Shown piece after piece: positions 1 through 11,391 of a stretch of DNA of 64,000 bases (position 1 is the first letter of the stretch; every line of letters begins with the position of its first letter). A model generated the notes under the pieces. That model saw only the letters and a list, made by a program, of their open reading frames with translations. It had not been told where the DNA came from and ran no database searches. The translations under genes and the position numbers were made by a program. This DNA comes from Berberis thunbergii (lineage: Eukaryota > Streptophyta > Magnoliopsida > Ranunculales > Berberidaceae), in the NCBI GenBank assembly GCA_003290165.1, contig QNQO01000457.1:496001-560000 (forward strand). Direction: 5' to 3'.

Positions 1-1
1 G

Positions 2-355
2 AAGTGGGAAGTGAAAAGATCCTTGGTAGACACAGGGAGCTCTCTGAACGTTCTGTTCCTCAATGCGTTCCATATCATGTAGCTCAAAGAGGAGAACTCA
101 GTGCCCGCCAGTCACCCCATGAATGAGTTTAGTGAGGAAAAGTGCTTCCCTATTAGGAAGATTAGGTTGACAGTGGTGGCGGGAGAGCCACAACTGCAGA
201 AAGTCTTGTTCCAAGAGTTCATGGTGGTCGATGCCTCTTCCACCTACAATATCATCTTGGAAAGGCCTTGGCTCCATCAAATGAAAGTGGTAGTTTCCAC
301 TTTGCATCAGTGCATCAAGTACCCCACCAATCAGACGGAAGTGACCATTGAATAA
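2..355 (+). pseudogene. gypsy-A aspartic protease (retropepsin) fragment
   Basis: Frame +2 reads a retropepsin-like domain. The active-site motif DTGSS begins at base 29, and a later segment of the form VVDASSTYNIILERPWLH matches the usual C-terminal part of plant gypsy proteases. An in-frame TAG at 80-82 interrupts it, and the frame closes at about 355. In a live element this domain processes the Gag-Pol polyprotein. The N-terminal part of Gag lies outside the window. The fragment is certainly non-functional as it stands. Confidence 0.75.
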
Positions 356-599
356 GACCAGTTGTCAGCAAGAGATTGCCACTATGCAACATTAAAGAAG
401 CTGGACAGTTAGCAATCACTGTCTGGGCTCACGAGTCATACATCTCAGAGCCTGAGCCCAGAGAAGAGAGAAAAGTCTTCTCGCTCGAATGATGAGACTC
501 CAGTCAGTCCAAAGGGAAGACCCATTGTTGGCCAGCCAGAGAAGGAGTCAGTCGTGGTCTACCATGATAACCCTAATAATAGCAAAGCCATCCAGATAG

Positions 600-1329
600 G
601 TCTCCGCCTTAGCAAAGATTGGCGGAACGACTGATAAAGCTGTTGAAGAATAATCAAGACATGTTTCTTGGACGATGCGAGACACGGTAGGAATCGACTT
701 TTTTGTAGTCACCCATCAACTGGAAGTTGACCTTAGGCGAAAACTGATCAAGCAGAAGAAGAGACCCATAACCCCTGAACAAAATCAGATCATCAATAAA
801 GAGATACAAAGGCTACTTAACGCTGACATGATTAAGAAAGCGTGATACCTGGACTGGCTAGCAGATACCATCTTGGTGAAAATAAAGAATGGGAAGTGGA
901 AAATCTATATGGATTACGCATGCCTGAATAAGGCTTGTCCGAAAAACAACTTTCCACTTCCTTGCATTGATCAGATCGTGGACGCCACGTCCAAACACAG
1001 CCTTCTAAGCTTTGTGAACGCTTATTCCAGATACAATCAAATACAAATGCCCCCCAGACCAAGAAAATGTCTATTTCATAACTGAAAAAGGGACATACCG
1101 CTATGGAGTGATGTTGTTCAGTCCAAAGAACGCGGGAACAATGTTTCAACGACTGGTAAATCGGATGTTCAAGGAGCAAATTAGAAGAACCATGGAGGTC
1201 TATATAGACGACTCAACATGTCTAACTGTTCCAACCCATACGGACCAAGGCAAGGCCCTGACCACCAAGATTCAACTAAATAATGAGTTAGGATATAGTC
1301 CTGAAAATACTATCCGTTTGTCACTCTAG
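600..1329 (+). pseudogene. gypsy-A reverse transcriptase fragment
   Basis: Two overlapping-frame runs (873-1085 and 1108-1329) read as a Ty3/gypsy RT. The first contains LNKACPKNNFPLP and LLSFVNAYSRYNQI. The second contains KNAGTMFQRLVNRMFKEQI and the catalytic box YIDD at 1201-1212. A frameshift and stop near 1085 separate them. Upstream, around 640-680, a degenerate leader reads like the usual LIKLLKNNQDMF segment. Reading frame is lost after YIDD, so the connection and RNase H domains are absent or unrecognisable. Confidence 0.8.
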
Positions 1330-1791
1330 TTCTATACAAAGCTAAGTAGCAGTACTTTGATAGATCAATGCCTACTCAAAAAGCGGGCAACCAACAAGAC
1401 ATCGCCCGCGACTCACATAAAGATCACTCTTCAGTGAATTCGCTATCATCGGTGAATCATGTTATTTCATCAAGAAAACTACACAGGCTGAGTTAGGACC
1501 ACATGCGTCTCCTTTAGGACAAGATTTGAGTAGTCCCTGCTCATAGTTAAACTGTCTCATTTTATTTTACAGTCCAGGAGAGTTGTTAGCACAAGCCAAT
1601 ATGATCCATAATCATTAAGGGCAAACAAAAATAGTGAATTATGAAAAACAAACTTTATTGATTATCAAAAAGTTATTACAAAGTTTGACCGATATTATCA
1701 AAAAGTTGTTACAAAGCTTGATCGACTGACTAGTATAAAAATTTACATACTACCAGTATCTAAACTTGGTGCAAAGCAAGGCATGAGTAAG
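1330..1791. other. gypsy-A non-coding remnant
   Basis: No supportable coding sequence. The A/T-rich segment at about 1620-1790 has short internal repeats around the phrase TTATCAAAAAGTTRTTACAA. It probably belongs to the region between pol and the antisense ORF of gypsy-A. It ends at the 8-bp target duplication of the hAT-like element (1784-1791). Confidence 0.4.
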
Positions 1792-2562
1792 TAGGGGTGT
1801 TAATCGGTTCGATCGGTTAAAAATTGGACCAAAACCAAACCGAATCGAACCAAGAATTCGGTTTTCGGTTCGGTTATGTTTCCACATTTATCAAATTAAT
1901 AACCAAAATCGAACTGAACCGATCGTTTCGGTTATTTTCGATTTTTCCCTTTTTATTTTATTTTTTTATATTTTTTGCTGCTACAAACAACCGAGTTAAC
2001 TCTAGCACAAAAGGAATAAGTCAAAGCTACAAATAATGGAAAGAAGGAAATGAAGCTTGGTTTGCAATAGAGGAAAACCCGAGACATAAAGAGTAAAAAT
2101 AAAATTAAAGAGAGATAAAAGGGAAAGCAAATGACAGATGAACACAAAGAGAGTTTCAAGGCTCCGACTATTCATTTATAGAGAATTCTTTCAAATTTTC
2201 TTGCCTATTTCTCTTGATAATTCAAGAAGATTAAAAAAACTACCTTGTCTCTCATATACACAATACTATAACCATAACCATAACTGCACTGTTTGCATCT
2301 TAATCTATCTCGACCACACCCACGTGATGATATGAACAAGTCCGGAACCTTCGATGATGATCCACCAGTCTCATAATTTCATCCTGCAAGAAGGTTTTTT
2401 TTATCAAGCAAGTGAAAAGTTTGGTTTTCTTCAACAATATTGAGTCAAACTCAATCTCTCCTTCTTAACTTGCAAGTGGTTAGATAGAAAGAAAGATATA
2501 GAGTTAAAAAAGAGAAAAGAGGACATTAATCAAGAGAGAGAAGTTTGGTAGGTGTGGAGAGG

Positions 2563-2775
2563 CACTACACCAAAAGGTCTGTTTAGCTACAGAGAGATGG
2601 CCACGGCTGTAAACCGTTGGTTTATTTGCCACTGCCAAAAACAGTGGCTATAACGGCCAACGGTTTACAACCGTGGCTAAAACAAAAGTGGCTATATACA
2701 CTACACCAAAGGGGTTGCCACGGCCAAAAATCGTGGCTAACTGCCAACGGTTTAAAACCGTGGCTATAAGATTTT
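2563..2775 (+). repeat. CACTA-1 5' terminal and subterminal palindromic repeats, with a second terminus at 2699
   Basis: After the terminus at 2563 come copies of a short palindromic motif close to CCAACGGTTTAAAACCGTGG. In related elements such subterminal repeats bind the transposase. A second CACTACACCAAAGG begins at 2699, only 136 bp inside the first, and is itself followed by the same repeats. The end therefore looks duplicated. Confidence 0.75.
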
Positions 2776-3040
2776 CACGTACAGTTTCGCGCTTTGGCGA
2801 AAATAGTTTCGTGCTTTGGAGGGAGCAGTTTCGCGCTTCGGCGAAAAAATTGGGGAAAAACAATGGAGAGGAGAGAGCAGTTTTGCGCTTTGGGGAAAAA
2901 CAATGGAGAGGAGAACAGTTTCGCGCTTTGGAGAGGAGAGCAGTTTCGCGCTTTGGAGAAAAAAATTGGGAAAAACAGTGGAGAGGAGAGCAGTTTCGCG
3001 CTTTGGAGGGAGTAGTTTTGCGCTTTTGCGAAAAAAACTT
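2776..3040 (+). repeat. G/A-rich minisatellite in the CACTA-1 5' region
   Basis: Irregular tandem units combine AGCAGTTTCGCGCTTTGG with purine-rich stretches such as GGAGAGGAGAG and GGGGAAAAACAATGG. All six frames stay partly open across it, which produces spurious ORFs on both strands. The other three CACTA elements have a comparable minisatellite in the same position. Confidence 0.8.
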
Positions 3041-3949
3041 GCGCGGAGGAGAGATCGAGGAGCTCCATTTTTGTTTCGAATCAGATTGTGGAGAACACTT
3101 TCAAGGTTTGGTTCGCCTTCTTCCATTTTCATTTTAGGGTTCCTTAGAAAATCAGAATCAAAGAGAGGAGCAGAGGAGAGTGTGAAGAGAAAGAAGAAGA
3201 AGTGAACCATAATCAATCAGTGGAGGATCTTTCGAGCCGGGGAACGGCTTGGTCTGGTAATGAATTTGTTTTTTACTTCTTCGGTTCTTGAATTTTTTTT
3301 TTGAATTTTTTGAAGACATGTTAGATTGAAGTAATGTTTTAGCCCTTTGTTGATGTATGATTTTGTTGATTGTTTGATAAACCTTTGTTGATGCTTTCAT
3401 TTTAGGGTTTGTTAGAAAATCAGAGTGAGAGAGAAGAGCAAATACGGTTTGTTAGCCCTTTTTTGATGCTTTCATTTTAGGGTTTGTTAGATAATCAGAG
3501 TGAGAGAACGGTTTGTCTTGATACGAAAAATCTTTTTGGTTGGAAAATGTTTTATTGTCTTCAGTCTTCACCATTATCTTGTTTCACTTCACCCATTTCT
3601 GTGCAATTTATTTGTTTGCCCCCTAAAACTAAAATAGATTCATTTTCCTTTTGTAGGATAATTTCCTTGCTGAAAGCAGAGAAGGAGGAAAAGAGAAAAG
3701 CAAGGGAGAAGACCCGTCAGAAACTGAAGAGGATAAGGTATATGTTGAATTCTCAACTTATCTTTTATTGAGGTATGATTGAAGAATAATTTGTTTAAGT
3801 TCATACTTCATAAACACATTTAATGAGGCTGAGAATTCTTATTTTATGTTGAGTTCTTATTATTGTTATTACTAATATTATTATTATCATTATTATTTTG
3901 GGTGCCTTCTTTTACTCATATATCTAGTATGGACTGTATAGTAGACCTT
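3041..3949 (+). other. CACTA-1 5' spacer, probable untranslated leader region
   Basis: No convincing gene. The phrase CATTTTAGGGTTTGTTAGA followed by aATCAGAGTGAGAGAG recurs three times (about 3127, 3398 and 3471), so this is local duplication. The position just inside the 5' subterminal repeats fits the transposase promoter and leader. The triplet ATA at 3950-3952 is the left TSD copy of CACTA-2. Confidence 0.4.
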
Positions 3950-3952
3950 ATA

Positions 3953-4462
3953 CACTACACCAAAAATCCCCATTAGCAACGGTTTTAAACCGTGGGGGTA
4001 ACCCATTGTCACGGCTAAGAGCCGTGGGCTATAGAGGCGTCGTGAAATTCCTTTTAACAGCTATAAACCGTTGCTAAACATTTTAGCAACGGTTTTATGC
4101 TTGAGGAGGTGTGGTGATTTTCAGCATTTAGCCACGGTTTTAAACCATTGCAAGAACAATAGCAACGATTTTTAGCCGTGGCCAAAGTAGCTACGGTTTT
4201 AAGCCGTGATAATGCATGGACAATAGCAATGGTTTTAAACCGTGGCCAACAAAATAGCAACGGTTTTAAGCCATGGCTAACTCTGGCCACGGTTTTAAGC
4301 AGTGGCTAAATATGAGAAATAAGCCGTGGCAAACGTCATAGCAACGGTTTTTAGCCGTGTCAAGTCATGGCCACGATTTTAAGCCGTGGCAACTGATGAA
4401 GAAATACCACGGTTTGCAGCCGTTGCAAGAGGTGACCACGGTTGTAAGCCGTTGGCAGTTAA
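3953..4462 (-). repeat. CACTA-2 3' terminal and subterminal repeat array
   Basis: About fourteen copies of a palindromic unit close to CCACGGTTTTAAACCGTGG, or the variant CAACGGTTTTAAGCCGTTG, lie roughly 30-40 bp apart. Such arrays are binding platforms for CACTA transposase proteins. A CTGCTGCTGCAG stretch near 4531 follows, and it is shared with the 3' end of CACTA-1 (38778). Confidence 0.85.
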
Positions 4463-5049
4463 AACAAAATTCAAAAAAATAAATAAATCTGGTTTGTTGC
4501 GAAAATAATATAATACAAAAAAAATTTGCTGCTGCTGCAGAATTGGAACAATCCAATTTCAAACTGATAATGCAATCACAGAGAATACTGGAAGATGATA
4601 TTGCAGTTTCAGCATTAATCAAGCATTATCAAGAGAATCACAGAAAGGGAAGACAAAGAATTCACAGGAAGGAAAGATTTATTTGATTGGAATGTAAAGG
4701 TTACAATGGTCTGATAGACTAGAATGTATTAGGCACAATTCGAGATTGCCAATCTCCTACACTTGTATAATGTGTTTACAAAAATGAATCAATGCTTTCT
4801 GTTACAGACCCCCCTACTTATATCAGTTCCTAAAAGTTCCTAATGCCTTTATAATTCTCCATAAAGCACAAAACAACACTGCATTGATATAGCAACAATG
4901 CCACAACAATTTTGTGTAACCATCCATACTTCCAGACTTGCTAACTTGCTAACAGATAACCCCCCAGATTTCCAAGCTTGCTAACAGACTTACAGACTTG
5001 CTAATAGACTTGCTAACCAACCATAATGTAAATACAGCATGAGTATACC
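4463..5049. other. CACTA-2 interior, no gene recognised
   Basis: A/T-rich sequence without a supportable coding run. Around 4935-5025 the phrase CAGACTTGCTAAC and variants repeat several times. Nothing else stands out. Confidence 0.4.
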
Positions 5050-5320
5050 TGCAAGAAATGCATCCACCTCTTCAGCCAGCACATCAAACACATCACCCTT
5101 CCAATCAGCTGTAAGATAAATTTTAACCCTGGACAAGCCACACCTCAAGTTAATACTCTTATTTTGCTTATTTCACTTGTGAAAAAAATAAATTTTAAAG
5201 CACTTATAGCTGTCTTTGCAAGTGCCTTTGCGAGCAGCTCTAGTGCTGAAAGGCCAGATGAACTCAGAAGATCTTCAGCTGCAGACTTGAATGCTGGAAC
5301 CACACTGCATTTTAAGGTTG
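5050..5320 (-). pseudogene. Captured fragment: DEAD-box RNA helicase C-terminal (GUCT) region, RH7-like
   Basis: On the - strand one segment (about 5320-5205) reads VPAFKSAAEDLLSSSGLSAL then ELLAKALAKTA. This resembles the segment after the helicase core in GUCT-domain DEAD-box proteins such as plant RH7. A second exon-like piece (5116-5050), bounded by splice consensus, reads ADWKGDVFDVLAEEVDAFLA, which fits the GUCT fold nearby. The intron between is retained, so capture was from genomic DNA and not from mRNA. No helicase motifs are present, so it encodes no enzyme. The family call is by recognition only. Confidence 0.5.
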
Positions 5321-5742
5321 CTTAAATATATGCAAGAAATGATTTGTAATTATAATAAGCAATCATCTATTACTAGTAATATAAACTACAGAGAACAGTA
5401 AATGTTAGTGCTGAATAAACAAATAGCAAACAGTTAGAAATCTAGAAATTTAAGCAAACAAGCTTACAAAAGTTTTGCGCCCAACACATCTATGAACACA
5501 AACAAGCTATAAGTCACAGAATATGCTATTTCCATGTCTAAATTAAATATCAACTGATAATGAAACATAAGATCTACCAGTAATGGTAGTTGTTTCTAGC
5601 CCAAGGCAAGCTAAACTCGTAAAAACATTAAAAAACAAAGAAATGTGGACTATAGAATGAAATGTTGAGATTCAAAAGATAGTTCGACTAAAAATTCATG
5701 GGTTTACTTCAAATGACAACATAAGAAAGATGCTGAACTCAC

Positions 5743-6311
5743 CATATCCTTCCATTGAGATAATTTGCAGATCACCTCCAAAATAGCGAGCATAGAAACG
5801 ACTTATTGGAAGCCCAAATTTATATCCTGCCATTATTGCCCCATCATTGGATTCAAGTTCTGTTTCACCCAGCGGATTTTTTGCTGTACTGTACAGATAT
5901 GTAAAAATCTTGGGAAGACCACTTCTTGGTATACCACCACCTTCATTAGAGATCTGTGGTACAAGAAAGTTGAACTTTTTCTAAACTAACTCGTTTACAG
6001 AGTAGAAAGAAAACTACCATATGTGTTTTGCATGTATATATGAATGTGTACGTATGTCTTGCATTTGGGTGTATACTAATACTATGCACATCTTTATTGG
6101 ATAAAACTGAAATAGATCCCTAGTAATTGATCACATGGGCCATAAACAATGGCAAAGCTTAGATGCGTGTGTGTAAAGTTTATTTCAACTACAATTCATC
6201 ATTAAATAATCAAGCATGTACCTTTATTGTGACATCTTCTAACCCATCAACAACTATGATTCTAACTGGAGGTGCATCTCATTCAGAATCCATAAATCGC
6301 TCTCCTTCCAA
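5743..6311 (-). pseudogene. PDK: Captured fragment: mitochondrial pyruvate dehydrogenase kinase, two exons
   Basis: Two - strand exons with splice sites are visible. Exon 6311-6222 reads ERFMDSE, stop, DAPPVRIIVVDGLEDVTIK. Exon 5953-5743 reads SNEGGGIPRSGLPKIFTYLY and on to MAGYKFGLPISRFYARYFGG. This is the GHKL ATP-binding region of pyruvate dehydrogenase kinase, which inhibits the mitochondrial PDH complex by phosphorylation. The glycine-rich G-box GGGIPRSGLPK is intact. An in-frame TGA breaks exon one. The N-terminal regulatory domain is missing. Neighbours are unrelated gene fragments in the same orientation. Confidence 0.85.
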
Positions 6312-7321
6312 CTGTTTTTTAGAGGCTGCAGCATCATAAAGAAAAAAAAAACATTACAAGTACAAAATAACAAAAACAACATTAATTTCTGAAGCAAATT
6401 AAAAACATTACAAGTACAAAATAACAAAAACAACATTACAAGTTAAACGGCTTCCTTTAAGATAAAGTTAACCAGCATCTTTGTTTGTTTGTCTCACCTC
6501 TTGACATGTACATGGGGTTGTTGATGGACTGTCCAGAGTGTATGATAGGACTTAGATAGTTTTCATTTTCAAATTTAACATGTCTAATGTAGAGGGGCTC
6601 TTCTAGATAAAATTTATTAGTAAGAAAGTTGATAGATTTTTTAATTAAAGTATTATTACACCAGAACTAACTACCTATCATTGAAATGGGTAAGGGTGTT
6701 ATAATAAACAAAATAATAATAAATAACATTGACATACAAAATCCAAATATAAAATAGCAAACCTGGACTAAGACAGGAAGAATGTCCATGCCAAACTTAA
6801 AGCACCAAATGAAGTCAGCCCAAGCAGTCAGCTCCCAGCAACCCGGACAGCACCAACGCAAGCTCTGTTTCCCAGCAGCGTGCAGAAAAACCTGCAAGCC
6901 TCCCAGCAGACCTCTACCACAGCTCAAAACTGGTGTGCTAACCGCGCACGCTGAAACCCGCTGCGACCAGAAACAGCACGTACAACAAACACGCTGAATC
7001 ACACTCTGCCTGGATCAACATCGCACTCTGACTGCAATGTAGAGCACGCTGAAACTGCAGTGTACCCTACCTGGGACGCGCTCTGTGATGCAGTGTTCAG
7101 ATCATCCCTTCCCTTTCAGTTACCGCCGGATTATCTCCAGTGTTTATTGATAAAGGAGGGAGTAGCAAATTGAGGAGCAATAGTAGAACTTTGTCCAAGG
7201 GAAAAAAACGCAAAATCTCATTTATAATCAATATTCTAAAATAAATAGATCAAATGTCATGAGTTGGGATCATATGGTTAACTATGTGACTACTTGTAAT
7301 ATCAATAATCAAATTCCTTAC
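6312..7321. other. CACTA-2 interior, unassigned
   Basis: No recognised gene. A locally GC-rich block at 6780-7110 differs in composition from its surroundings and is open in several frames, but no product matches anything I know. A duplicated stretch around 6345-6440 (ACATTACAAGTACAAAATAA twice) is a short direct repeat. Confidence 0.35.
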
Positions 7322-7545
7322 CTGGCCAAGACCATCCATTGTGGTAACTCCATCTAGTGTTTTTTGGATCGCAGCCTGTAACAATCCGCCATTCATGAGT
7401 TTCTATGGTTGGATAGCAAATCTTAAGTGGCATTTCTCCAACTAATTCTTCCTAGCGCGACTCAATAAGATCCATAATAGCTGCAGACTGCTCAGGGGTT
7501 GCTGATTGAAAGCACCCATAGGAAAGAGAGTTGCTGATTGAACTC
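7322..7545 (-). pseudogene. Captured fragment: alkaline/neutral invertase (GH100)
   Basis: The - strand exon reads PEQSAAIMDLIESR, stop, [20 protein letters not shown], then [20 protein letters not shown]. It ends in a splice donor after SWP. This is the highly conserved C-terminal part of plant neutral invertases, cytosolic or organellar enzymes that split sucrose. The in-frame TAG at 7452-7454 replaces the Trp expected in the family. Only one exon is present. Confidence 0.85.
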
Positions 7546-7561
7546 ATGCTTTAGCTGTGCC

Positions 7562-7635
7562 AAGTAGAATCTTCATACGAGCTTCCCCATTGTTCCAAGT
7601 TGCCATTGTTGACATACTCGTAGACGAGCCCTGAT
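7562..7635 (-). pseudogene. Captured fragment: receptor-like protein kinase
   Basis: The - strand reads GLVYEYVNNGNLEQW, then after a frame change GEARMKILLG. In receptor-like kinases of the At2g42960/At3g59110 type, LVYEYVNNGNLEQWL and LTWEARMKILLGTAK lie close together in the kinase hinge region. The two motifs are joined here with a small internal deletion. The fragment is too short to be functional. Confidence 0.65.
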
Positions 7636-8619
7636 TCAGTCATATTGAGGCATGATGAGAGCAGTGATAAATCAAGATATGATTAGGATTAGGCAGATTC
7701 CAGCTTGTAAATCAGTTTACCTCGTATCCGTGATTGGCTCCAGCTTGTAAATTAGTTTCCACTGCATCACAAACACATTCAATTGTTTTACTTAATCGCA
7801 GAAAGGTGCTTAACACACAGAATCAATCAAACAATATGGTTGTTGAGATATAAAAGAAAAAATAAGAAAAAAGAAAGATGAAATCTTCATTGTGTTTTAC
7901 AAAAATCATACTAAATGTGGTGATCATTAAACTCCCATTTACTTTTCAAAGGATAAATCAATATTAATTAGAACAAATCATTCCATAAAAAACCAATAAG
8001 AAATCATTTTGTGAAAAAAAAAATTAGCCCATAACCTGTATTTTTCTTCTTGTAGAATATAAATTTCTTCTCATATTTATGAATGAAACTATTAGGGAAG
8101 ATACAGAAAGAAAATCCATTTATTTAAAGTAGAAAAATTGACAGAATGAAGAGCAAAGAAACTTACAGTTCCCTGGGTCTAGATAAGCCAAGGAAACTAG
8201 AAAACTAGGTCCCACATAAGGCCAAAAGCTTTTCCACAATGATTCCTAATCAAACACCACAAATTTTACAAACCCTTAGTTTCCAACATAATGGGGTTCA
8301 ACCAAAAATCCAAATAACTAAAAAAAAAAAAAATCAACAAGAATTCAGACCTTTTGTTTGGGGTTCTCATGATGATCAAAACGACCCATTGCACCACTAG
8401 TTGTACTAGTGATGGACCCTTCTCCATTATTGGGTTGTTGACTGTCACTAGTGTTTCACAACTTGTAAAGAAACCCGCCCTAAACATAAGTGGATAAAAA
8501 TACCTCTATTAGTTTATTTTATCGATACATGTTCCATAAATATTGCCTTTTGAGTGTCAACAGTTGATCAGCAAACACAAGTATGAACAATCTTAACAGG
8601 AAGAAGTAGAAGAATCTAC
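7636..8619. other. CACTA-2 interior, no gene recognised
   Basis: A/T-rich non-coding sequence, plausibly introns retained from captured genes. Nothing supportable as coding. Confidence 0.4.
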
Positions 8620-8701
8620 CTGCATGAATTGAAACACAAATAGTTCCATCAAAGTTAGTTGAAGCAGCGTAACTTGAAAGCTCCTTGGAAGCCCATAATA
8701 T
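8620..8701 (-). pseudogene. Candidate captured exon, gene not recognised
   Basis: An 82-bp open segment on the - strand has an acceptor-like TTTCAAG before it and a donor-like CAGGTAGA after it. Two frames are open: one reads ILWASKELSSYAASTNFDGT, the other YYGLPRSFQVTLLQLTLMEL. I cannot name the source. It lies between clearly captured fragments in the same orientation, which is why it is listed. Confidence 0.3.
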
Positions 8702-9224
8702 CTTGAAATTACATCAAGGAAAACAAATGTGAAAAAGCAACTGAAAGTCGAAGAAGTTCATTCTGTAATATAATAATATATTCTTATTTGTTCCGGATGA
8801 CCTTAAGCAATGACCCAAGGATGACGGAAATCGACAATTGAAACATATCAGTTTACATCAATATGCAAATAGCCACACATATACTGAGATGGCACTAAGT
8901 CGCTCATTGTCATTAGCACCACAGGCAAAGGCCTTAATATGACACTAATGGTATCGGTGCATCCAAGGTAGTAAGAAGAGGGATTACCTAATAGCGAATA
9001 CCTTTGGAGTTGTAAATATGGTAGGAAACGATAGCAAGAGGAACTACAATGTAAAAGATCATGAAGCGTTTTCTGATTTTCAAACTTTACTGCTTGGAAA
9101 ATTCCCCCCACCCCCACCAAATTTGGAGTAAAAAATCCCCTGTTTCTCTTCCCCACGGAAAGAACAAAAATGAAAAGGAAATTATAGAAATCAAAGCACA
9201 AGAAAGTTACTCAGTAAAATTTAC
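8702..9224. other. CACTA-2 interior, no gene recognised
   Basis: Possible coding-like composition on the - strand around 8870-9050, but no frame gives a recognisable protein. Confidence 0.35.
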
Positions 9225-9382
9225 CAGGGACAAGTTTTGTCGTTATGACTCTCCTGCTTGAAATATCCTCAAATACCAGGGGCACATAAAACTGTTTTTT
9301 CACAAAGCAAATCACATAATCTTTTCTGACTTGCTGCCTCCAACTCATAGTTGCATTCTTGAGAAAGCTCCTGCTTTGCCAC
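9225..9382 (-). pseudogene. Captured exon: ABC1/COQ8-like atypical kinase
   Basis: The exon has acceptor CAG before 9382 and a GT donor after 9225. Its - strand reads VAKQELSQECNYELEAASQK then RLCDLL. After a one-base frame change it continues as FYVPLVFEDISSRRVITTKL VP. The KE.S.ECDYE.EA..Q block is diagnostic of the ABC1/UbiB/COQ8 family, which supports ubiquinone synthesis in mitochondria or related plastid roles. The frameshift breaks the product. Confidence 0.75.
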
Positions 9383-10053
9383 CTGCAAAGAATTCACCAT
9401 GTATTCTTAAACATATTATGTCCTTTTAATTCAACATTTTCAGCTTCATCACAATAACATCAAATTTGGATTAAAAAAACCTCTACACAGGCATTGATTT
9501 TAATCATGTAACATAACAAATGATGAAGGCCACATGTGATCCTATGTGTGTGTCAACTCATCTAATAACACCACGTGAGAGAGATTTTCTTCATTTGGAA
9601 ATAATAATAATAATAATAAGTACGCTGTTTGTGTTTTCCACAATTAGATTTAATAAGTTTGATATTAACCAATTTTGAAAAAAAAACTGTGAAATCCCAA
9701 GAGATTCTCTCTAGTTAACCCATTAACCAAAAAATAGGAAATTAGTTACTTACTTGGAGATCTCTATATCAATCAACAATTCAACCAGGCTTAGAAATTC
9801 AAAACAACTTGAAATTCCAAAACAGTGAGGATTAAGGAACCAACAATGTAAAATCCTTTTAAATAGATGGCTATTTACTTCGGGGGACGTGCTCGAAGTA
9901 AAGTTTCTAGGCGCGGCATTTTTGGTTCTGTAAGCTTATGAGGATCCCACTGATTCTGTCCGTGCAAGTTACAGTTTTACTATAAATAATCTTACGTATT
10001 GTAATCAATGGAATTGACAAATCAGATAGTCAAGTGGAACACAAATGTAGAAC
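9383..10053. other. CACTA-2 interior, no gene recognised
   Basis: Non-coding and A/T-rich, with an (AAT)n microsatellite at about 9600-9620. Probably intron or filler DNA. Confidence 0.4.
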
Positions 10054-11147
10054 CTTGTTTACAGGTCTAGCCTTGAACTTTGGGATCTTTGCCATCATCT
10101 CTTCCTCAATTTCAGCTGAACTTTGCAGCCTAACAGGACTAGCTCGCTGAGAAGTTTCGAAGTCAGGTCCCATGGGTCTTGTCAGGGCGAGCTTCGGCTT
10201 CCTATGATTCACGGAAGCTGCATCATCCTGAATCATCATCAGAGACTCAAATTGTTGTTTAAAAGTTTAAACATGCAAGTGGAAAGAAGAATCATGTAGA
10301 TACAGGTCCAATAGTGAGTGAATTAAATTCATTACATGTGAAAGAGAGCAGTTTTTCTGAGGTAGAGATGTGCTTCTTGTACTGGTCTGGAATTTATTCA
10401 CCATTTCTGTTAGTGAAACATAAGGTTGTGCTTGTGCTTGTTCGCGAACGTAAAGCTATAGATGAATCAAAATTTACAAAGTCAATAAACCGTATCGAAA
10501 CAGTTTTTACTTCATTGTAATGGAAATCAAACAAGAGAGCTCAGAGACAAACCTTTCTGTGCTCTTTGCGAGTTTTGCTACCGGATAAACACGAATTTGC
10601 AGGAACACCAGGTCTTGACTTGTGGGGAAGATTTTGTGTTTTGGGATTTAAAATCTGGGATAGCAACAATATATTAGCAATCCCAAAACTCTAGTATAAC
10701 AAATAGTGTTTGATTTCTTGCGAAAAAAGAGAAGCAATCTTTTAAGACACTGACCTGTCTGGTTCTTCCACCTTCCAGTTTCTGTCTCTTAATTGCTTGA
10801 TTTTCTTGAATAAAATGATCAGACGCTTTAACTGGCTTCTTTGCGGTAGTAGCACTATGAAATATTAACAAGTCCAATTAGTTTCTTCACTTACATGAGT
10901 AGATATATTCGTGAGACATCAACTGTAATAGAACTAAAAATAAATAAAATAAACACTAACCTTCTCACAGGTGTTGGCTTCCCACATTTCATTTGTGATA
11001 GTTGGGACTGGTTTTTGAGTTTCAGAGCAGATGGGTTTTTCACCAAACTAGCTATCTTTTTAGTTGTTTGGTTAGTTCTAGTGTCGGTGAGCCGTGGATC
11101 ACCTCTCTTAGGAAGCATTTGTGGCTTTGGTGTGCACAATTCAGTTC
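10054..11147 (-). pseudogene. TPX2: Captured multi-exon fragment: TPX2 (Xklp2-targeting spindle protein)
   Basis: Four - strand exon-like pieces appear in the order expected for plant TPX2. The first (11147-10960) contains PRLTDTRTNQTTKKIASLVK and KNPSALKLKNQSQLSQMKC. The second (about 10860-10755) contains QENQAIKRQKLEGGRTRQV. The third (about 10660-10553) reads NPKTQNLPHKSRPGVPA and SGSKTRKEHRK. The fourth (about 10240-10054) contains LTRPMGPDFETSQRASPVRL and EIEEEMMAKIPKFKARPVNK. The introns are retained. TPX2 activates Aurora kinase and organises spindle microtubules. Only a middle part is present, so function is not expected. Confidence 0.85.
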
Positions 11148-11391
11148 CTGTTGAAGCATCGAGTTAAAAACATGTTTTGACAAGGCATTGTAATTTCCAG
11201 AAAACATAAACTAATAAACCAAATATCACACCAACTTTAACTCATATCAGCCGCAGACCAAATATTTTACCTGAAGTATCCTCAAAATCATAAACAAAAA
11301 AAATAATGGATCAATAACAAAGCATAGAATCAGTGAAACTCATCTGGAGTATCCTCTTACTGAAATGCATATATATTTTCAAGCAGCGGAC
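11148..11391. other. Spacer between the TPX2 and SEC31 fragments
   Basis: Non-coding. No feature seen. Confidence 0.4.

Larger units (their letters stand above)
1..1791 (+). mobile_element. Ty3/gypsy retrotransposon (gypsy-A), left portion, cut by window edge
   Basis: Degenerate protease and reverse-transcriptase coding runs on the + strand, with stops and frameshifts, identify a Ty3/gypsy element. RNase H and integrase are not visible between the RT and the next element, so an internal deletion is likely. The sequence at 1500-1791 resembles the spacer of gypsy-B near 55640. The same element appears to resume at 39556-39879 and 52719-53450 once the inserted DNA transposons are set aside. It ends there in a polypurine tract and LTR fragment. 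Its 5' LTR would lie left of the window. Confidence 0.75.

Noticed and set aside
2764..3216. Long overlapping ORFs on both strands
   Set aside because: They are produced by the minisatellite, whose unit has no stop in most frames.
3953..4462. Regularly spaced short repeats resembling a CRISPR array
   Set aside because: The units are palindromic and variable, the spacing is irregular, they lie at TIR-bounded element ends, and the DNA is plant nuclear. They are CACTA subterminal repeats.
6782..6997. GC-rich open frame in CACTA-2
   Set aside because: Open on both strands because of composition; no protein family recognised. Left as unassigned DNA.
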